From NCBI GenBank assembly GCA_029863625.1, contig JAOTUY010000007.1, forward strand, positions 1-64,000: a stretch of 64,000 nt of DNA. The letters run 5' to 3'. The DNA comes from Acidimicrobiia bacterium. GTDB lineage: Bacteria; Actinomycetota; Acidimicrobiia; Spongiisociales; UBA4744. The notes beneath the pieces are model-generated. The model saw only the letters and a list, made by a program, of their open reading frames with translations, did no database searches and had not been told where the DNA came from. Both the position numbers and the translations under genes were made by a program. This document shows, piece after piece, positions 17,992 to 25,997 of the stretch (the first letter of the stretch is position 1; every line of letters starts with the position of its first letter).

Positions 17992-19335
17992 TCACACAAC
18001 GCCCTGGTCCAACATTGCATCCGCTACCTTGATGAAACCGGCGATGTTGGCACCGTTGACGTAATTACCTGGGGTTCCGTAGTGTTCGGCCGCTTCCTGG
18101 CAGCTGCGATGGATGTTGACCATGATCATCAGTAGACGCTGGTCGACTTCGTCCCGGGTCCAGTTGGTGAATCCGGCGTTTTGCGCCATCTCGAGGCCGC
18201 TGGTCGCCACGCCACCAGCGTTGGCAGCCTTACCGGGTCCGAAGAGGATCTTGTTGTCGACGAACTGCTGCACCGCTTCGGGATCGGACGGCATGTTGGC
18301 CCCTTCGGCAATCACATACACACCGTTGGCCAGCAGCTGTTTGGCATCCTCGCCGCTCAGCTCGTTCTGGGTCGCGCTGGGGAAAGCGCATTCGGCGCCT
18401 TCTACCGCCCAGGGGCGTTGGTCCGGGTAGTACTCGGCGCTGAACTGATCGGCATACTCCGCGATCCGACCCCGCCGAACGTCTTTCAGCTCCTTGACCC
18501 AGGCGAGCTTCTCGTGACTGATGCCGTCCCCGTCGTAGATGAACCCGCTCGAGTCCGAGAGAGTGACTGCCTTGCCGCCCAACCGGAGGATGTTCTCCAC
18601 GGCGTATTGGGCAACGTTGCCGGATCCCGACACCAGGCAGGTCTTCCCCAGGATCGAGTCGTCGCGCGTCTTGAGCATCTCTTCGGCGAAGTAGATGATG
18701 CCGTACCCGGTCGACTCGGGTCGGATGAGGCTCCCGCCCCATTCCAGACCCTTGCCGGTCAGGATCCCGGAGAACTCGTTGGCGAGCTTTTTGTACTGAC
18801 CGAAGAGAAACCCGATCTCCCTGGCGCCGACGCCGATATCGCCGGCGGGGATGTCGGTTCGATCTCCGAGGTGGCGGTAGAGCTCGCTCATGAACGACTG
18901 ACAAAAGCGCATGACCTCGCCGTCGCTCCGACCCTTCGGATCGAAATCCGAACCTCCCTTGGCGCCGCCCATGGGCAACGTGGTCAGTGCGTTCTTGAAG
19001 ACCTGCTCGAAGGCCAGAAACTTGAGCACGCCCAGGTTGACCGAGGGGTGAAAGCGCAGGCCACCCTTATAAGGGCCGATGGCGCTGTTCATCTCGATGC
19101 GAAAGCCCCGGTTGACTTGGACGTTTCCTCTGTCGTCCACCCAGGGCACGCGGAACATGATTACCCGTTCCGGTTCCACGATCCGATCGAGAATGTTGGC
19201 ATCTCGAAATTCGGGATGCCGGTCCATCACCGGCCAAATCGACTCGATGACCTCGTGGGTCGCCTGGTGGAACTCTGGTTCTCCCGGGCTCCGAGCTGTG
19301 ACACGATCCATGAACTCCGCAACAGTTTCAGACAC
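17992..19335 (-). CDS. gdhA: NADP-type glutamate dehydrogenase
   Basis: This hexameric-type glutamate dehydrogenase of 447 residues interconverts 2-oxoglutarate plus ammonia and glutamate. Family motifs are YKGGLRFHPSVNL, PMGGAKGGSDFDPKG (catalytic lysine), and the nucleotide-binding loop VSGSGNVAQYA. Length and motifs fit the NADP-specific subfamily (GdhA), usually biosynthetic. In this operon it could capture ammonia released from purine nitrogen. It is preceded by a PLP enzyme (54-base gap) and followed by a small unknown gene. Confidence 0.94.
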   Translation of the reverse strand: MSETVAEFMDRVTARSPGEPEFHQATHEVIESIWPVMDRHPEFRDANILDRIVEPERVIMFRVPWVDDRGNVQVNRGFRIEMNSAIGPYKGGLRFHPSVNLGVLKFLAFEQVFKNALTTLPMGGAKGGSDFDPKGRSDGEVMRFCQSFMSELYRHLGDRTDIPAGDIGVGAREIGFLFGQYKKLANEFSGILTGKGLEWGGSLIRPESTGYGIIYFAEEMLKTRDDSILGKTCLVSGSGNVAQYAVENILRLGGKAVTLSDSSGFIYDGDGISHEKLAWVKELKDVRRGRIAEYADQFSAEYYPDQRPWAVEGAECAFPSATQNELSGEDAKQLLANGVYVIAEGANMPSDPEAVQQFVDNKILFGPGKAANAGGVATSGLEMAQNAGFTNWTRDEVDQRLLMIMVNIHRSCQEAAEHYGTPGNYVNGANIAGFIKVADAMLDQGVV

Positions 19336-19389
19336 GGCGTATGCCTTTCTCCGTTTCGATTGGGTTCTCTCGGGCCGCCGTATGTAAAA

Positions 19390-20853
19390 CTAACCCAAAC
19401 TGCCGACCTGCTCGTTGAACGCCACGATGAGCTCGTCGATGGGATCGACCATTGCTTGGATCGAGGTCCAGTAATCGGGGTCGTACCACTGCGCCTGGAT
19501 TTCCTGGTAGGTCTTGCCTTGTTGTTCGACCCACGTGTAGTACTTCAGGTTGTGGACTCGCTTGCGGTCGTAGTACCCGAGTTCCTGCACGTGATCAATG
19601 CCTTGCCCGAGCAAGTAGCGGTGATATGCGGCGGCGGCGTCGAGTTCGGTGAACTCGCCCCGCTCCTCGTTGAGCTCTCGCAGGCGGCTTCCGTACATCT
19701 CCATCGAATCGGTTCCGACGGTGACGACAACGTCCTGAGATCCCATCTCGTAATACTTGGCCATCTTGATGGCCATGAGCATGTTGCCGATCCCGGAGAT
19801 GCCGAGAAGCGGCAGCTTGTCGATCAGCTCAGGGGCCACTCCCTGGTCCGCCAGGTAGGCGGTGCCGGCCGGTTCGTTGAAGAGACGGGTGAGAGCAATA
19901 GTTGCCTCGTCGTCCAGTCCTATGGCCAGGTCGGTGTTCTTGGTGTTGTGAATCCAGGGGATGTGCTTGTCACCGATGCCCTCTATGCGATGCTCGCCGA
20001 ATCCATTGTAAAGGATGGTCGGACACTGGATGGCTTCGCCGGCGGCGATCTTCGAATTGGGATAGACCTGCTTGAGGTAGTCACCCGACGCAATCGTTCC
20101 GGCCGAGCCGGTGGTCAGGGTCACGCCGCGGAACTCATCTCCGGGGCGCATGGCCGCCTCGAGCACTTCGACCATGGCCGGTCCGGTCACCGCGTAGTGC
20201 CACAGATAGTTGCCGAACTCGTCGAACTGGTTGAAGATCACGAGATCTTGCCCGGACGCCCGCAGTTCATTGCACTTATCGAAGATCTCCTTGACGTTGG
20301 ACTCGGAACCCGGGGTCTTGATGATTTCCCCAGCCACACTCTCGAGCCAGCTAAACCGCTCGGCGCTCATACCCTCGGGAAGGATGGCAATCGACTCGCA
20401 ACCGAGGAGATTGGAGTCGTAGGCGCCTCCCCGGCAGTAGTTGCCGGTTGAGGGCCACACTGCTTTTTGGGTGACCGGATCGAACTGGCCTGTGACCAAC
20501 CGCGGTACCAAACACCCGAAGGCCGCTCCGACTTTGTGGGCGCCGGTCGGGAACCACTTGCCTTCGAGGAGGAGAATCCGGGCGGTTGTTCCGGTCAGCT
20601 CAGAAGGAAGCTCGACGTAGTTGACGGGCCCATAGCCGCCACCGCTTGCGGTTGGCTCGTTGTGCCAGGTGATCCGGTACAGGTTGTGTGGATCGAGGTC
20701 CCACAGTCCGACCGACGTGAGCTCCTGCTTGATCGAATCGGGAATGAGCGACGGGTCCCGCATCTCTTTGAACGTGGGGATTCGAATCGAACGTTCCTGC
20801 GCTTGCCCGGCTGCTGAGGCCAGGGTCTTTTCGTGGATGGTGAGATCGATCAT
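19390..20853 (-). CDS. Fold-type-II PLP enzyme of unknown substrate
   Basis: It belongs to the tryptophan-synthase-beta/cysteine-synthase/threonine-synthase superfamily, in a long subgroup of 487 residues. The PLP lysine is K107 in GAHKVGAAFG. The S-T-G-N turn that holds the substrate carboxylate follows at about 134-137 (PSTGNYCRGG), and a C-terminal glycine-rich VVVTVGTDSMEMYG segment is present. The substrate is unknown. Lyases of this fold (YgeX, diaminopropionate ammonia-lyase) act in known purine-degradation clusters, so an ammonia-lyase role is possible, but this is not a clear YgeX orthologue. A heptad repeat lies in the gap to the upstream thrC-like gene. Confidence 0.8.
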   Translation of the reverse strand: MIDLTIHEKTLASAAGQAQERSIRIPTFKEMRDPSLIPDSIKQELTSVGLWDLDPHNLYRITWHNEPTASGGGYGPVNYVELPSELTGTTARILLLEGKWFPTGAHKVGAAFGCLVPRLVTGQFDPVTQKAVWPSTGNYCRGGAYDSNLLGCESIAILPEGMSAERFSWLESVAGEIIKTPGSESNVKEIFDKCNELRASGQDLVIFNQFDEFGNYLWHYAVTGPAMVEVLEAAMRPGDEFRGVTLTTGSAGTIASGDYLKQVYPNSKIAAGEAIQCPTILYNGFGEHRIEGIGDKHIPWIHNTKNTDLAIGLDDEATIALTRLFNEPAGTAYLADQGVAPELIDKLPLLGISGIGNMLMAIKMAKYYEMGSQDVVVTVGTDSMEMYGSRLRELNEERGEFTELDAAAAYHRYLLGQGIDHVQELGYYDRKRVHNLKYYTWVEQQGKTYQEIQAQWYDPDYWTSIQAMVDPIDELIVAFNEQVGSLG

Positions 20854-20880
20854 TGGATGGTCCTCAGTTCGTTGTTTTCG

Positions 20881-20957
20881 GAGTACTAGGTACTGAATAC
20901 TGAGTACCTAGTACTTGGTACCTAGTACCTAGTACTTGGTACCTAGTACCTGGTATT
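20881..20957 (+). repeat. Heptad-period repeat tract, eleven units (NNGTACY type)
   Basis: Eleven consecutive 7-base units carry GTAC or a one-base variant at a fixed phase, such as GAGTACC, TAGTACT and TGGTACC. This is the cleanest tract in the window. It runs into the 3' end of the threonine-synthase-like gene: the TAG stop and the last two or three codons (T, R, Y) of that leftward gene are made of repeat sequence. All units contain the palindrome GTAC or a near match. Confidence 0.85.
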
Positions 20958-22211
20958 CGTCTCCATAGCCTTTTTCAATGCTTCGAGGGTGGGCTCGACC
21001 ACCATGGGCTCGGTTCCTGCTGCGGTGACAGCCTTCATTGCCGAGGCGATGTCCTTGAGACCGCTTCCGGTTGAAAGCACAACCACCACATCGGTCGGCC
21101 CGATGAGGCCTCGATCGACGGCGGCGACCAGGCCGGCATAGGCGGCCGCACCGGCCGGTTCGGCGAATACGCCCGACCCCCGCGCCAGCGTGGGAACCGC
21201 CGCCAAGATGGCCTCGTCGCTGACCCGCAGGTAGGCGCCGTCCGTCTCAATAACGGCGGCCATTGCCTTGATACGGTCGCGAGGAAGGTCGGCGCTTATC
21301 GAATCGGCGATGGTGTCTGCCGAGATCGGCGCCTTGGTCAGCACATCCTCGCCGCTCTCGAAGGCCTGAACGAGGTAGTCGCTGCCGGCCGACTGAATCC
21401 CGTAGATGCGGGGAGAGTGGTCGATCCAGCCGAGCGCCAGAGCGTCCTTCATAGCCTTGTGGACTCCACCAATGATCGATCCGTCGCCGACGCTGACAAA
21501 GATGGCGTCGGGTACGTTCCAATCAAGTTGTTCCAGAATCTCCAGACCGGCGGTCTTCTTGCCTTCGGTCATGTAGGGGTTGAACCCGGTGTTGCGGTTG
21601 TACCAGCCGAATTCGGCGGCGGCCTCCATGCACAGATCGAAAGCATCGCCGTAGGTGCCTTTGACCAGCGCCACCGTTGAGCCGTAGGCGAGAAGCTGAG
21701 CGATCTTGGCTTGGGGAGCGGTCTCAGGAACAAAGATCACGTTCTTCTGACCGATGCTGGCGGACAACCCGCTCAACGCGGCGGCAGCGTTCCCGGTGCT
21801 GGCCGTCGTCACCACCTCTGCGCCGGCTTCACTGGCTTTGACGATCGCCATCGCACTGGCCCGATCCTTCAAGGACGCCGTCGGCTGGCGGCCCTCGTCC
21901 TTCACCCACACACGGGCGATCCCGAGAGTTCTTGCCAGGCGGGGAGCGTCGTAGGTGGGAGTTCCGCCGACGGTGAGGGGCGGGACGGCCGCATCGGGTG
22001 CCATAGGGAGGAGGGGTCGGTAACGCCACATCGTGGTGTCACGCTCGTCGCGGAGAGATTCCTTTGAGATCCGGGAGGCGACCAGGTCGTAGTCGTATCG
22101 GACGTCGAGGATGCCTTCGTTGTCATGATCCGGGCATACGTACCCGGCTTCTTCGGCCGGGTACGCAGTGCCACATATCACACAGACGAGTCCGGTGACC
22201 TGGTCAGTCAT
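20943..22211 (-). CDS. Threonine-synthase-like PLP enzyme with N-terminal zinc ribbon
   Basis: The 422 residues start with a short zinc-ribbon-like segment (Cys10, Cys13, Cys26). A fold-type-II PLP domain follows, with the lysine K115 in ASLKDRAS, TTASTGNAAAALS as the carboxylate-binding turn, and a C-terminal glycine-rich loop VLSTGSGLKD. This architecture is that of threonine synthase (O-phosphohomoserine to threonine). The location between carbamate kinase and a second PLP enzyme, away from hom/thrB, raises the possibility of a catabolic beta-elimination role; sequence alone cannot decide. The start overlaps the end of the carbamate kinase gene by 8 bases. The C-terminal residues are encoded by a heptad repeat. 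Confidence 0.82.
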   Translation of the reverse strand: MTDQVTGLVCVICGTAYPAEEAGYVCPDHDNEGILDVRYDYDLVASRISKESLRDERDTTMWRYRPLLPMAPDAAVPPLTVGGTPTYDAPRLARTLGIARVWVKDEGRQPTASLKDRASAMAIVKASEAGAEVVTTASTGNAAAALSGLSASIGQKNVIFVPETAPQAKIAQLLAYGSTVALVKGTYGDAFDLCMEAAAEFGWYNRNTGFNPYMTEGKKTAGLEILEQLDWNVPDAIFVSVGDGSIIGGVHKAMKDALALGWIDHSPRIYGIQSAGSDYLVQAFESGEDVLTKAPISADTIADSISADLPRDRIKAMAAVIETDGAYLRVSDEAILAAVPTLARGSGVFAEPAGAAAYAGLVAAVDRGLIGPTDVVVVLSTGSGLKDIASAMKAVTAAGTEPMVVEPTLEALKKAMETNTRY

Positions 22212-23148
22212 GGACGATCCAGGTCCCCGTATCGCCGGCGATCGCTTTGGCGATGTTCTCGGGGTTGGTGATCAACGCCCGCTGGCCGCCCCCCTCCAGA
22301 AACTGCACCACGGCTCGCATCTTGGGCGCCATTGACCCTTCTGCGAAATGGGTTCCTTCGGCCAAATACTGCTTGACCTCGGAAAGGGTCATCCGGTCGA
22401 CCCACTCCTGTTCGGGGGTCCCGAATCGAAGAGCGACCTTCTCCACTGCCGTGGAGATCAGCAACAGGTCGGCATTGATGTCCTTGGCGAGGACTGCCGA
22501 GGCCAGGTCCTTGTCGATCACCGCGGCTACCCCGTGAAGATCGCCGTTCTCGTCGGCGACCACGGGGATGCCACCCCCGCCGACGGCGATGACGATCACC
22601 CCCGCATCCATCAAGGTGCGGATGGCTTCGATCTCAACGATCCGGACGGGTTGGGGAGACGCCACCACCCGGCGCCAGCCGCGCCCGGCATCCTCCAGTA
22701 CGGCCCAGCCTTCCTTCTCCTGTCGTTGTTTGGCTTCCGCCTCATCGAAGAAGGTGCCGATCGGCTTGGACGGGTTCAGCATGGCGGGGTCGTCGGCGCT
22801 GACTTCCACCTGGGTGACGACGGTGGCTACCTGCTTGGCAAGGCCCATCGCCCGGAAGTCATTGATCAGGTTCTGCTGGAGCGCGTACCCGATGGCGCCC
22901 TGCGTGTCGGCGCCGCACACGTCGAGTGGCACCTCGTGAAGCTCATGACGTGACAACTCCGACCGGCGCAGGATGAACCCGACTTGCGGGCCGTTGCCGT
23001 GGGAGATGGCCACTTCCCAACCGGCCTTGACCAGCTGAGCAATGTGGTGATCGGTCTCCCCGGCGGCCAGGTATTGATCTTGGACGGTCTGGTGATCCTT
23101 GTCGGTGATCAGCGAGTTGCCGCCGATGGCGATGACTGCTCTTGGCAT
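22204..23148 (-). CDS. arcC: Carbamate kinase
   Basis: It transfers phosphate from carbamoyl phosphate to ADP, giving ATP, CO2 and ammonia. The 314 residues fit the amino-acid-kinase family: AIGGNSLI at the N-terminus, SHGNGPQVG, IAVGGGGIPV, DKDLASAVLA and the C-terminal EGTHFAEGSMAPKMRA. Together with two carbamoyltransferases in the same block it implies substrate-level ATP formation from a carbamoylated intermediate. It starts 3 bases after the carbamoyltransferase stop and overlaps the thrC-like gene, so the three are tightly co-translated. E. coli YqeA is the equivalent in the yge cluster. Confidence 0.93.
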   Translation of the reverse strand: MPRAVIAIGGNSLITDKDHQTVQDQYLAAGETDHHIAQLVKAGWEVAISHGNGPQVGFILRRSELSRHELHEVPLDVCGADTQGAIGYALQQNLINDFRAMGLAKQVATVVTQVEVSADDPAMLNPSKPIGTFFDEAEAKQRQEKEGWAVLEDAGRGWRRVVASPQPVRIVEIEAIRTLMDAGVIVIAVGGGGIPVVADENGDLHGVAAVIDKDLASAVLAKDINADLLLISTAVEKVALRFGTPEQEWVDRMTLSEVKQYLAEGTHFAEGSMAPKMRAVVQFLEGGGQRALITNPENIAKAIAGDTGTWIVHD

Positions 23149-23151
23149 GAT

Positions 23152-24102
23152 CTACTCCGTGGTTCCGAGGATGAGGGCCAGCAGTGCCATCCGCATGACG
23201 ACCCCGTTGTAGGCCTCCTGCCAGTAGCGGGCATGCTTGAGCTGATCCACTTCGGGCAGCAGTTCGTCCATGCGGGGCAGGGAGTGCAGCACGATCGAGT
23301 CGCCCTTGGCCTTCTTCATGACCTCTTTGGTGATCCGGTAGTTCTCGGGGGTGAACCCGTACTCATCCTGCTTCTCCTGCCGGGACTGCGTGTAGTCGGG
23401 CTGAACGACCGGCTCCATGTAGATGACGTCGGCGTCTTCGATCACGTCGTTGATGTGCTCAACGATCCGCCACGAGGTGCCCTTCTCGTCCAATTCTGCG
23501 AGGAACTCGGCGGTCGGGGACATGTCCTCGGGGGCCAGGATGACCATCTCGGCGTCGAACTGGCTGAGTGCGTAACCGATCGAATGCATGGTGCGCATAC
23601 GGTGGTCGCCGATGCAGACGAAGGTCTTCCCGTCAACGCTGCCGGTTTCCTTTTGCACGGTGTAGAGGTCGGTGAGGACCTGGGTGGGGTGCTCGCCCCA
23701 ACCGTCGCCGGCGTTGATCACCGGGATCGATGCCCAGCGAGCGGCTTCATGGGGAGCGCCCTGCTGGAAGTGGCGCATGACCAGAACATCGCCGTAGTAC
23801 TCCAGCATGTGGACGGTGTCTTTGATGCTCTCCTGGTAGAAGTCGCCGGCCCGGGTCATCTTGGCGTCCGAGAAGCCGGTTACGTGCCCGCCGAGGCGGT
23901 GCATGGCCGCTTCATGAGCGAGGCGGGTGCGGGTCGATGGCTGGTAGAAGGCCGTGACCATGGTCTTGGCGGCCAGGAGGTCGGTATTGCGACGCTCTCG
24001 AGCGATGGGTTCGAGCTGGTCGGCGATCTCGAAGACGTGGAAGAACTCGTTACGTTCGAAGTCCTTGAGCGACAGGATGTCCCGTCCGGCGAAGCTGCGC
24101 AT
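23152..24102 (-). CDS. ATCase/OTCase-like carbamoyltransferase with altered amino-acid site
   Basis: The 316 residues contain the carbamoyl-phosphate motifs of the family: QPSTRTR near residue 54, MRHFQQG, GEHPTQVLTDL, and a C-terminal HSLPRMDEL. Overall spacing resembles the catalytic chain of aspartate carbamoyltransferase. However, where PyrB has YMTRVQ, whose Arg and Gln hold aspartate, this protein has YMEPVVQ, and the 80s-loop segment (YQESIKDT) resembles ornithine enzymes. No pyrimidine genes are nearby. It is the first gene of the operon with arcC, so it most likely works in the catabolic direction, giving carbamoyl phosphate from an unidentified N-carbamoyl compound. The start is the ATG at 24102, following AGGAG. 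Confidence 0.85.
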   Translation of the reverse strand: MRSFAGRDILSLKDFERNEFFHVFEIADQLEPIARERRNTDLLAAKTMVTAFYQPSTRTRLAHEAAMHRLGGHVTGFSDAKMTRAGDFYQESIKDTVHMLEYYGDVLVMRHFQQGAPHEAARWASIPVINAGDGWGEHPTQVLTDLYTVQKETGSVDGKTFVCIGDHRMRTMHSIGYALSQFDAEMVILAPEDMSPTAEFLAELDEKGTSWRIVEHINDVIEDADVIYMEPVVQPDYTQSRQEKQDEYGFTPENYRITKEVMKKAKGDSIVLHSLPRMDELLPEVDQLKHARYWQEAYNGVVMRMALLALILGTTE

Positions 24103-24173
24103 GTGTACTCCTCATGGTCATCCGGGGCGTTTCCCGGAAGGGGGTCCGCCACTGGACAGCGACGGGGACCTCC

Positions 24174-24200
24174 TGTACGATTTGTCATACAAGCATACAA
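24174..24200 (-). promoter_or_regulatory. Candidate operator in the divergent carbamoyltransferase/GntR gap
   Basis: On the minus strand 24188-24174 reads ATGACAAATCGTACA, which shares 11 of 15 positions with the XDH-upstream motif; its first base is 86 bases from the carbamoyltransferase start. On the plus strand the region also has two copies of CATACAA (24186-24192 and 24194-24200), and 24175-24190 is a loose palindrome. It could be a site for the divergently encoded GntR regulator or for the small HTH protein. Confidence 0.4.
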
Positions 24201-24235
24201 CATGATGACCCGACCGGCCAGTTAGGATTATTCCG

Positions 24236-24967
24236 ATGATCACCCGCAATCCGTCCCTCACCGAGCAGGTGAAGGCGCACCTCAAGGAGCGGATCGTCGG
24301 TGGTGATTTTGAGGCCGGACGGATTCCCTCTGAGACCGAGCTGGCTACGGACCTGGGGGTCAGTCGCACGACCATCCGCGACGCTCTGAGCCGCCTCGAA
24401 CACGAAGGCTCTATCTACCGCAAGCAGGGGGCCGGCACGTTCGTCAACGAACCCGGCTTGCAGATCAAGTCACGTCTCGAGGAGATCTGGTCGTACGAGG
24501 AGGTGCTCAGGGACCACGGCTACACGCCTTCGGTGCGAGTCGGGGAGATCCAGACGGAGCCGGCCGGCGATCAGCTGGCCGCGGAGTTGAAACTCGAGCC
24601 GGGTGAGCCGCTGGTCGTTTTCGAGAAACTGTTCCTCGAGAATGATTTGCCGGTGGTGCTCACCACCAACCGCATCCCTAAGCGGCTCGTTTCGGTCCAC
24701 ATCAAGGCCGCAGACGGCAAGAAACCGCTCTACGAGTTGCTGGAGGATCATTGCGGCCGATTCCTCTCGTACTACCTGTCGGATATCGTCCCGGTAGCGT
24801 TGGGTAACCACGAATCCGGGCAACTCGCCGTAGCTCGTCGTACTCCCTCGATCAGTTTTGAGGAGGTCGGGTTCGACCAGGACAACGAACCGGTGGTGAA
24901 AGCCACCTCACTCTTTAGAGATGACCTGCTCCGCTTCCGCCTCATCCGGCGGAAAGCCGGAGCCTGA
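24236..24967 (+). CDS. GntR family (HutC/UTRA) transcription regulator
   Basis: This 243-residue regulator has an N-terminal winged helix-turn-helix (SETELATDLGVSRTTIRDAL, with the wing QGAGTFV at about residues 62-68) and a UTRA ligand domain from about residue 80 to the end. HutC-type members usually repress adjacent catabolic genes until an effector binds. It is divergent from the carbamoyltransferase-arcC-gdhA operon and is the first gene of the unit with the knotted carbamoyltransferase, so it is positioned to control both directions. The effector is unknown. Confidence 0.9.
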   Translation: MITRNPSLTEQVKAHLKERIVGGDFEAGRIPSETELATDLGVSRTTIRDALSRLEHEGSIYRKQGAGTFVNEPGLQIKSRLEEIWSYEEVLRDHGYTPSVRVGEIQTEPAGDQLAAELKLEPGEPLVVFEKLFLENDLPVVLTTNRIPKRLVSVHIKAADGKKPLYELLEDHCGRFLSYYLSDIVPVALGNHESGQLAVARRTPSISFEEVGFDQDNEPVVKATSLFRDDLLRFRLIRRKAGA

Positions 24968-24980
24968 CCAAGGAGCGTAT

Positions 24981-25955
24981 ATGCAGACATACCTGCACGG
25001 ACGGGACATGATCACCACCCAGGAGTGGACCAAGGACGAACTCGACACGGTGATCGACGTGGCCCTCGATCTCAAGCGCAGGCGGGCGCTCGGTGAGCCG
25101 CATGCCTTGCTGCGAGACAAAGTGCTGGCGATGTTGTTCTTCTTCTCTAGCACCAGGACCAGGGCGAGTTTCGAGGCCGGCATGGCTCAATTGGGCGGCC
25201 ATGCAATGTTCCTCGACAGCACCAGCACCCAGATCGGGCACGGTGACACGTGGAAGGAGATCGGGGAGATCCTGGGCCGTTACGACGATGGCATCGCCAT
25301 CCGCAATGTCGACTGGGGAATCGGCAACGATTACATCCGGGCAGTGGCCGAGGCGAGCCGCACCCCGGTGCTCAACATGCAGTGCGACTGGTACCACCCC
25401 TTCCAGGCCCTGGCCGATCTTCTCACCGTCATCGAACAGAAGGGCGATCCGCGCAAACTCACGTTCAACATGAGTTATGCCTTCGCGGCCAGCTACCAGA
25501 AGCCGATCAGCGTTCCGCAGAGCGTGATCCTGCTCATGACGCGCTTCGGGGCCAACGTTCGTTTGACCCGTCCTCCCGAGTTCAAACTGATGCCGGAAAT
25601 CGTGGCACAGGCTGAGGAGAACGCCAAGAAGGCGCACGGCAGCTTCGAGATCGTCGAAGACTTCGAAGAGGGCATGCGGGGAGCCGACGTCGTCTACGCC
25701 AAGAGCTGGGGCTCAATGCTCACCACCTCCGACCACCAGGAGTCGGCCAAGATCTCCGAGAAATACACCGACTGGATCGCAGACGAGCGGCGCCTGGAAA
25801 TGGCCGACGAAGATGCCATCTACATGCACCCGCTCCCGGCCGACCGCAATGTCGAGGTAACCGACGGCGTCATCGATGGACGTTGGAGCCGCGTATTCGA
25901 CCAGGCCGAGAACCGTCTGCACGTGCAGAAGGCGGTGATGGCCCTCACCATGTAG
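24981..25955 (+). CDS. Knotted carbamoyltransferase (AOTCase/YgeW group)
   Basis: This is a second carbamoyltransferase, 324 residues. It has SSTRTRASFE, STQIGHGDTWKEI, CDWYHPFQALADL and MHPLPADRNVEVTD. The region after VVYAKSWGS and the C-terminal DEAENRLHVQKA-like ending (here DQAENRLHVQKA) match the knotted acetyl/succinyl-ornithine carbamoyltransferases and YgeW. With ssnA, ygfK and a carbamate kinase nearby, a YgeW-like role in purine degradation is the best guess, although E. coli YgeW is about 70 residues longer. The ATG at 24981 is preceded by AAGGAG and follows the GntR stop by 13 bases. Confidence 0.85.
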   Translation: MQTYLHGRDMITTQEWTKDELDTVIDVALDLKRRRALGEPHALLRDKVLAMLFFFSSTRTRASFEAGMAQLGGHAMFLDSTSTQIGHGDTWKEIGEILGRYDDGIAIRNVDWGIGNDYIRAVAEASRTPVLNMQCDWYHPFQALADLLTVIEQKGDPRKLTFNMSYAFAASYQKPISVPQSVILLMTRFGANVRLTRPPEFKLMPEIVAQAEENAKKAHGSFEIVEDFEEGMRGADVVYAKSWGSMLTTSDHQESAKISEKYTDWIADERRLEMADEDAIYMHPLPADRNVEVTDGVIDGRWSRVFDQAENRLHVQKAVMALTM

Positions 25956-25997
25956 GAAGGCCGCGGGTCGAAGCCGGCTGAAGAAGGGGTACCACAC

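Noticed and set aside
18181..20451. Very long open frame (756 codons) on the plus strand
   Set aside because: It is antisense to gdhA and the 487-residue PLP enzyme, both with clear motifs; the open frame is a GC-rich codon-bias shadow and has no family similarity.
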